Origin: an uncultured Lachnospiraceae bacterium | GTDB taxonomy: Bacteria > Bacillota > Clostridia > Lachnospirales > Lachnospiraceae | Direction: 5' to 3' | DNA length: 20,128 bases | Assembly (NCBI GenBank): GCA_910587105.1 | Contig: CAJUMB010000061.1 | Span: 1 to 20,128 of the forward strand | Shown: positions 15,441 through 20,128 of the stretch, piece by piece | Layout of the letters: every line of letters starts with the position of its first letter | Position numbering within the stretch: the first letter of the stretch is position 1 | The notes under the pieces: generated by a model | Database searches by the model: none | What the model saw: the letters and a program-made list of their open reading frames with translations, nothing else | Told to the model about the DNA's origin: nothing | Program-made: the position numbers and the translations under genes

Positions 15441-16616
15441 ATGAGAGAAAAACTTAGAATGGGCATGGTGGGCGGAGGTAACGGCGGAAATATCGGAAAC
15501 AGCCACCGCCGGGGAGCAGCCATGGACAATCTGGCTGTACTCACAGCCGGAAGTTTTACCAGAAATCAGGAACAGAATAAAAAAGACGGAACCTTCTGGG
15601 GGGTGGATGAGGACAGAATTTATTCCAGTTACCAGGAGATGGCAGAAAAAGAGTCAAAAAGAGAAGACGGTATCGACTTTGTAAGCATCGTGACGCCCAA
15701 TCATACACATTATGCCATTACGAAATGCTTTCTGGAACATGGGATTCATGTGGTATGTGAAAAGCCAATGACCAGAAGCGTGGAAGAGGCAGAGGAAATC
15801 GCGGCTTTAGCTGCTCAAAAAGGCCTGGAGGTCTGTGTCCCTTATACATATGCCCATTACCCGGCAATTCGGGAATGCCGCAGTCTGATTGAAGAGGGCA
15901 GGATCGGAAAGATTATTGATGTGGCAGCGGAGTATCCCCAGGACTGGATGATTCTCGGTCTGAACAATGACGAGGAAGATTTTACAAAATGGATTGGTGA
16001 CCCGGAATATTCAGGAATTTCCAATGTAACAGCTGCTATGGGGGTACATTTGTATTATCTTATATGCGCGGCAGCTGGACTGAAAATTGAGAGAGTGCTT
16101 GCGGATTTTGGATATTATCCGGAGAATGCCAGGCTGGAGACAATATCCCGCGTTCTCCTTGGATTTGACAATGGGGCACATGGTTTTGCCTGGACCTCCA
16201 ATGTGGCTGTGGGGCATGACTGCAGCATGTATCTGAAAGTATATGGCGAAAAAGGTTCTATTGAGTGGTCCCATCAAGATATGACCCATCTGCATGTGTC
16301 CATTCTCCATGAGCCTGTGCAGATTTATTCTGTAAACAGAAGTTATATGAGTGATTTCAGCAGACAGGCCTCCAGACTGCCTGCCGGACATCCGGAGGGC
16401 TTTTACGAGGCGTATGCCAATTTGTATCATTCGTTTTGTGAGAAGCTTCTGGACAGGGCAAATGGCTGCCTGAAAGACGAGGGCTATTATTATTTTCCAC
16501 ATGTACAAGACGGTTTGAACGGGGTAAAATATGTGCAGGCTTGCGTGGACAGTCATAAAAGCGGAAATGTCTGGGTAAATCTGGATGCCGCGGCAGACTG
16601 TGAAGCAGGGCTGTAA
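15441..16616 (+). CDS. Gfo/Idh/MocA oxidoreductase of the GGGNG type, copy 1 (catalytic Asp missing)
   Basis: This 391-residue protein is longer than the IolG-like pair and of another subgroup. It begins MVGGGNGGNIGNSHRRGAA (Rossmann loop with three glycines, about 9-27), carries CEKPM with Lys108, and ends with a C-terminal domain containing RLPAGHPEGFYEAYANLYHSF. Members of this subgroup sit in sugar and glycoside clusters and act as NAD(P)-dependent sugar dehydrogenases or keto-sugar reductases. Strand two ends in SFTR rather than an acidic residue, which fits NADP or a tightly held cofactor. At the position of the Asp of the usual Lys/Asp/His set there is Ala199, with His203 kept. The start follows AGGAGGG twelve bases after the previous stop. 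The gene next door is its intact paralogue. Confidence 0.83.
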   Translation: MREKLRMGMVGGGNGGNIGNSHRRGAAMDNLAVLTAGSFTRNQEQNKKDGTFWGVDEDRIYSSYQEMAEKESKREDGIDFVSIVTPNHTHYAITKCFLEHGIHVVCEKPMTRSVEEAEEIAALAAQKGLEVCVPYTYAHYPAIRECRSLIEEGRIGKIIDVAAEYPQDWMILGLNNDEEDFTKWIGDPEYSGISNVTAAMGVHLYYLICAAAGLKIERVLADFGYYPENARLETISRVLLGFDNGAHGFAWTSNVAVGHDCSMYLKVYGEKGSIEWSHQDMTHLHVSILHEPVQIYSVNRSYMSDFSRQASRLPAGHPEGFYEAYANLYHSFCEKLLDRANGCLKDEGYYYFPHVQDGLNGVKYVQACVDSHKSGNVWVNLDAAADCEAGL

Positions 16617-16641
16617 AAATACTAGAAAGGGAAAAGAAAAG

Positions 16642-17784
16642 ATGAGATTAAAATTTGGTATGGTGGGCGGAGGAAACGGCGCGTTTATCGGAAACGTACA
16701 CAGGCATGGAGCATTGATGGATGACCTGGCGGAGCTGGTATCCGGATGCTTTTCCAGAACTATGGAGAAAAACCTGGAGACTGCTCAAAAGTGGGGAATT
16801 TCAGATTCTGCCCGTGTATACGGGGACTACCGGGAAATGGCAGAAAAAGAGGCCAAAAGGGACGACGGCATTGACTTTGTCAGCATTACAACGCCCAATG
16901 ATACCCATTATCCCATTGCAAAGTGCTTTCTGGAGCATGGCATTCCTGTGATGTGTGACAAACCATTGGCGCTGACAGTGAAAGAGGGGGAAGAACTTTC
17001 CGCATTGGCAAAGGAAAAAGGACTGCTGTTCGGTGTGACTTATACTTATACAGGATATGCCATGGTGAAGCAGGCCAGAGAGATGATAGATGCCGGAGTG
17101 ATCGGAAACATTCTTACCATATCCGCAGAGTATCCCCAGGAGTGGCTGCTTGTGCAGATGGTCAGCGGCAGATCGGACCAGGCTGTGTGGAGAATGGACC
17201 CGGCCCGCAGTGGTCCGTCCGGATGCTGTGCGGACATTGGAACCCATGTGGAATGTCTGATCAAAAAGATGACAGGCCTTTCTGTAAAGAAGGTACTTGC
17301 AAACTTCGAGAAGCTTCCAAAAGAAAAGGAACTGCCTCTGGAAAATAACGTTCAGATTCTCTGCAGATTTGATAACGACATTTCCGGCATGATCTGGACC
17401 TCACAGGTGGCAATCGGACATGAGACTGATCTGCTGATTCGTATCTTTGGCGATAAGGGAGCCATTGAGTGGCAGCACAGAGAACCTGGAGTGCTGCGTG
17501 TGACGAAGATCAATGAGGCACCGCAGATCTATACCCCTACCCGGGACTATGATTCCGAATCCTGCAGGAGCCTTTCCAGACTTCCGTCCGGACACCCGGA
17601 AGGTTTCTTCGAAGCCTTCGGCAATCTTTACAGAGGGTTCTGCAGCGAGCTCCTGAAAGAAAAATATGGTGTGGATGTGGGAAGCTTTGATTATCCTACC
17701 GTGGATGACGGGGTACACGGACTGAAATTCATTGACGCCTGTATTGAGAGTAATGCCAAGGGAAATGTCTGGGTAGAACTGTAA
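16642..17784 (+). CDS. Gfo/Idh/MocA oxidoreductase of the GGGNG type, copy 2 (triad intact)
   Basis: From the ATG at 16642 the protein has 380 residues; an earlier in-frame start inside the previous gene (16585) would add residues that family members lack. The N-terminus FGMVGGGNGAFIGNVHRHGA is the classic start of this subgroup. CDKPLA supplies Lys107, and CCADIGTHVECL supplies Asp198 and His202, so the full Lys/Asp/His set is present. The C-terminal RLPSGHPEGFFEAFGNLYRGF matches copy 1 almost residue for residue. It is predicted to be an NAD(P)-dependent sugar or cyclitol dehydrogenase/reductase. GAAAGGGAAAAG precedes the start at 16625-16636. Of the four Gfo/Idh/MocA proteins in the operon this is the one whose active site looks standard. 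Confidence 0.86.
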   Translation: MRLKFGMVGGGNGAFIGNVHRHGALMDDLAELVSGCFSRTMEKNLETAQKWGISDSARVYGDYREMAEKEAKRDDGIDFVSITTPNDTHYPIAKCFLEHGIPVMCDKPLALTVKEGEELSALAKEKGLLFGVTYTYTGYAMVKQAREMIDAGVIGNILTISAEYPQEWLLVQMVSGRSDQAVWRMDPARSGPSGCCADIGTHVECLIKKMTGLSVKKVLANFEKLPKEKELPLENNVQILCRFDNDISGMIWTSQVAIGHETDLLIRIFGDKGAIEWQHREPGVLRVTKINEAPQIYTPTRDYDSESCRSLSRLPSGHPEGFFEAFGNLYRGFCSELLKEKYGVDVGSFDYPTVDDGVHGLKFIDACIESNAKGNVWVEL

Positions 17785-17812
17785 TATTAGCGTACATCCA
17801 AAAGGAGGCAAA

Positions 17813-18841
17813 ATGACCGGAAAAAAAGATTCTGTTCTGCAGATAGGCGTTGTGGGACTGGGGGCCATCGGCAGAGAACATGTAAAAAGACTGACAGAGA
17901 GGATTACCGGATGCAGAGTGGCTGCGGTTTCTGAGATGAACCAGGAAATCGGCAGAAAGACAGCCGAAGACTACGGAGCAGAGTTTTATGCTGATGGTTT
18001 GGAACTGATCAACAGTCCGAAAGTACAGGCTGTTATGGTGGCCACATGGGATCAGGCCCATGCCCAGTATGTTATGGAGGCTGTCAAAGCGGGAAAATAT
18101 GTATTTTGTGAGAAGCCCCTGGCAGTTGAAATTTCAGAATGCCGGGCAGTGGTGGAAGCGGAACAGAACCTGGGAAAACGGATTGTCCAGGTTGGATTCA
18201 TGAGAAGATTTGACCCTGGCTACATAGAATTGAAGAAAACCATCCAGGACGGAAAGATCGGACAGCCGTTGATGGTACACTGCTGTCACAGAAACATGAG
18301 CCATGCCGCCACCATGACTTCAGAACTCTCCATCAAGAATTCCGGTGTACATGAGATTGACATTCTCCGCTGGCTCCTGGAAGAAGACTATGTACATGGC
18401 CAGGTTGTCCTGCCCAGACAGAGCAGAATCTCGTCCAGGGAAGGGCTTCAGGACCCGCAGATTGTGATGCTCCGTACGGCAAATGGAATCTGCATCGATG
18501 TGGAAATCAGCCAGAGTTCAGGCTATGGTTATGATGTCCAGTGTGAAGTTGTTGGAGATCTTGGAACGGCAAGACTTCCGGACCCGCCAAAAGTGATTAC
18601 CAAGACCAATTGTTCCAGGGCGGCAGCCATTGCCCCGGGATGGGAGGACAGATTTGCAGAAGCTTACAATATTGAGCTTCAGGACTGGGTAGACAGTGTC
18701 AAGAGGGATACTGTCTGCGGTGCAAGCGCATGGGACGGCTATATGGCCTGCCTTACAGCCAGCATTCTCGGCCAGTGCAGAGAAGAAGGCGGTACTGCAA
18801 AAGAGATAGAAATGCCGGAGACACCAGAATTTTATAAGTAG
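17813..18841 (+). CDS. IolG-like Gfo/Idh/MocA dehydrogenase, copy 2 (catalytic Asp changed to Asn)
   Basis: This 342-residue enzyme of the inositol 2-dehydrogenase branch is a paralogue of the gene at 12467. It has GLGAIG at 15-20, an acidic residue after strand two (Glu41, NAD-type), CEKPLA with Lys101, and GFMRRFDPGY, HRNMSH and HEIDILRWLLEEDY. It also has the YGYDVQCEVVGDLGTARLPDP segment that is nearly identical to known IolG proteins, and ends PEFYK. Spacing between HRN and HEID equals that of the Bacillus enzyme, and by that alignment the catalytic Asp is Asn176, with His180 kept. AAGGAGG lies only four bases from the ATG, somewhat close. It is likely an NAD-dependent cyclitol or sugar dehydrogenase, with activity or stereochemistry possibly shifted by Asn176. 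Confidence 0.84.
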   Translation: MTGKKDSVLQIGVVGLGAIGREHVKRLTERITGCRVAAVSEMNQEIGRKTAEDYGAEFYADGLELINSPKVQAVMVATWDQAHAQYVMEAVKAGKYVFCEKPLAVEISECRAVVEAEQNLGKRIVQVGFMRRFDPGYIELKKTIQDGKIGQPLMVHCCHRNMSHAATMTSELSIKNSGVHEIDILRWLLEEDYVHGQVVLPRQSRISSREGLQDPQIVMLRTANGICIDVEISQSSGYGYDVQCEVVGDLGTARLPDPPKVITKTNCSRAAAIAPGWEDRFAEAYNIELQDWVDSVKRDTVCGASAWDGYMACLTASILGQCREEGGTAKEIEMPETPEFYK

Positions 18842-18860
18842 ATGGTACATCTTTATGCAC

Positions 18861-18867
18861 AGGAGGG
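18861..18867 (+). promoter_or_regulatory. Ribosome binding site that decides the last dehydrogenase start
   Basis: AGGAGGG is ten bases before the ATG at 18878 and lies inside the longer frame that would start at 18842. It favours the shorter protein, whose first residues (MKKMRAAVF) match family N-termini. Confidence 0.6.
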
Positions 18868-18877
18868 AAAATCGTTG

Positions 18878-19936
18878 ATGAAAAAAATGAGAGCTGCTGT
18901 TTTTGAGGGGGAAGGCGTATTGAAAATCAAAGACGTGGATTATCCGGTCATAGAAAAGCCAACCCAGCTGATCATCAAAGTGGAGGCGGCAAGCATCTGC
19001 GGAAGCGACCTGCATGGACTGGCAGTGCCTCCGGGACAGTATATGAAACCAGGCATCATCTATGGCCACGAGTTCTGCGGAACAATCGTGGAAATGGGGT
19101 CTGAAGTCAGAGGATTCAAAATTGGCGAAATGACTGCAGTGAATCCACGGGTGCGCTGTGGAAAGTGTTATGAATGTACTCATAACAAAGGTGATCTTTG
19201 CTCAAATTCCAGTCATTACGGACAATTGGCTGACGGAGGTTTTTCAGAATATGCCCTGGTGGATGAAAGACAGCTATATCATGTGGAATCTTCTATTCCT
19301 TCTGAAATCGCAGCACAGACTGAGCCCATGGCCTGTATCATGAATGCAGTCAGGACAGCACAGCCGGCTCCGGTAGATTATGTTCTGCTTTACGGCGCCG
19401 GTCCCATCGGATTGTCTTTTATCCGTGTGCTCAAAGTATACGGAATCAGGAACCTGATTGCCGCTGCAAAAGGTGAAAAGCGTGTGCAGGAAGCCTATGC
19501 ATGCGGGGCAGATGTTGTAGTAGATGTTTCCAGGGAATCTGTGGCAGATGTGGTGAAGGAGCACTGGCCTTTCAAAGCAGATTTGGTTATTGATGCAGTG
19601 GGACGGGGAAATGTTCTGGAGGAAGCCGTTCATTTGGTAAATCCCAAAGGACGTATTGTTCTGTTTGGACTGGATCAGAACGCAGCAGCGGCCATACCGC
19701 CGGCTGTCCTTACGCTGAACGAGGTGAAAATGGAAGGGGTTCTTGGCAAAGACTTTCCGGCGGCTTTGGAGATTCTTAAAAATCCAGAGCTGCAATTGGA
19801 AAAAATCATTACCCACCGGGTTTCTCTGGAAAATATCCATGTGGGAATTGAGCTGATGAGAAAAAAAGAAGCCTGCCGTGTAATCGTATTTCCACATGGA
19901 ATAGAAGAAAAACAGGGATCGGCGCAGACGCCCTGA
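18878..19936 (+). CDS. Zinc-dependent medium-chain dehydrogenase (sorbitol/threonine type), copy 2
   Basis: From the ATG at 18878 the protein has 352 residues. The earlier ATG at 18842, directly after the preceding stop, is less likely because AGGAGGG (18861-18867) lies between the two. Catalytic zinc ligands are C41 (SICGSDLH), H64-E65 (GHEF) and E149 (TEPMAC). Structural zinc cysteines are C94, C97, C100 and C108, and GAGPIG is at 173-178. It shares LAVPPGQY...PGI-type sequence with copy 1. The end of strand two reads AAAKGEKR, with Ala197-Lys198 where copy 1 has Glu198, which suggests NADP instead of NAD. About 13 residues (HGIEEKQGSAQTP) extend past the usual family end. It is the last gene before the terminator. 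Confidence 0.87.
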   Translation: MKKMRAAVFEGEGVLKIKDVDYPVIEKPTQLIIKVEAASICGSDLHGLAVPPGQYMKPGIIYGHEFCGTIVEMGSEVRGFKIGEMTAVNPRVRCGKCYECTHNKGDLCSNSSHYGQLADGGFSEYALVDERQLYHVESSIPSEIAAQTEPMACIMNAVRTAQPAPVDYVLLYGAGPIGLSFIRVLKVYGIRNLIAAAKGEKRVQEAYACGADVVVDVSRESVADVVKEHWPFKADLVIDAVGRGNVLEEAVHLVNPKGRIVLFGLDQNAAAAIPPAVLTLNEVKMEGVLGKDFPAALEILKNPELQLEKIITHRVSLENIHVGIELMRKKEACRVIVFPHGIEEKQGSAQTP

Positions 19937-19968
19937 CTTTTGATCAATTTGATATTTTTATATTGTAG

Positions 19969-19995
19969 CAGGGGACTGGCCATCCCCTGTTTTTT
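19969..19995 (+). terminator. Rho-independent terminator of the large operon
   Basis: CAGGGGA (19969-19975) pairs perfectly with TCCCCTG (19983-19989) around a seven-base loop and is followed directly by six T residues. It lies 32 bases past the last stop codon, marking the end of the operon. Between 19996 and 20077 nothing else is seen. Confidence 0.88.
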
Positions 19996-20077
19996 ATTGC
20001 ATTTAGGAAACTTAAGACAATTGCATCTCATTCATTTCATGGCAGGATTTGGATTGATTAAGTATACTGTTTCTGAT

Positions 20078-20128
20078 ATAATCCTGTCTTTGACAGTTGG
20101 TAAAAATAAAAATCGCTGTAAGCAGTAT
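20078..20128 (-). mobile_element. End of a second copy of the IS1634-like element, cut by the window edge
   Basis: The segment begins with the same 21 bases as position 328 (ATAATCCTGTCTTTGACAG...), including the small hairpin CTGTC-TTT-GACAG. AATCGCTGTA follows at 20111-20120, at the same distance as on the left. Of 43 aligned bases 37 agree. By comparison with the left copy, the transposase would lie further right on the minus strand. Whether this copy is complete cannot be seen. Confidence 0.6.

Noticed and set aside
644..19936. CRISPR array, tRNA or rRNA genes
   Set aside because: No regularly spaced repeats, cloverleaf-like segments or rRNA-like sequence were seen on either strand.

Overview
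The window looks like a chromosomal accessory region of a Gram-positive gut anaerobe of the Lachnospiraceae/Clostridia type. The reasons are the strong AGGAGG-type ribosome binding sites, the lipoprotein sugar-binding protein, the AT-rich intergenic DNA against moderate-GC genes, and the gene families present. The genus cannot be told from the sequence alone.

Left edge (1-650): a junk-like junction of mobile DNA. A Phd/YefM-type antitoxin gene on the minus strand is cut off at an 18-bp palindrome that may be an insertion-sequence end. It is followed by the 3' end of an IS1634-like transposase, also minus strand, whose fragment abuts the stop codon of the next gene. The same IS terminal sequence reappears in the same orientation in the last 51 bases of the window, so the 20 kb between them lies between two copies of one IS end.

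Minus-strand block (644-4907): a promoter, a TM1586-type nitroreductase, an 87-base gap holding a 16-bp inverted repeat made of nested palindromes, and a 1078-residue fusion of an EndoQ-like PHP nuclease to a UvrD/Rep helicase.

Regulators and control region (5110-7598): an AraC-type activator and a GntR-LacI hybrid repressor form a minus-strand pair that diverges from the large operon. The 470-base divergent region holds a good promoter for the repressor, a weaker candidate promoter for the operon, and three copies of an AATACAAGA motif, the likely operator.

Large plus-strand operon (7599-19936, ending in a strong terminator at 19969-19995): a CUT2 (ribose/inositol-type) ABC transporter (binding lipoprotein, two permeases, double ATPase), then two IolG-like dehydrogenases, two larger Gfo/Idh/MocA oxidoreductases of the GGGNG type, two zinc-dependent sorbitol/threonine-dehydrogenase-like enzymes and one TIM-barrel sugar isomerase/epimerase. 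There is no kinase, aldolase, hydrolase or glycosidase. The six oxidoreductases come as two diverged copies of the same three-enzyme set. Three of the four Gfo/Idh/MocA members lack the usual catalytic aspartate. The most economical reading is import of a cyclitol or related polyol followed by repeated oxidation, isomerisation and reduction, resembling the Thermotoga-type inositol route (IolG, Zn-dehydrogenase IolM, TIM-barrel IolO). The substrate is not determined by the sequence.
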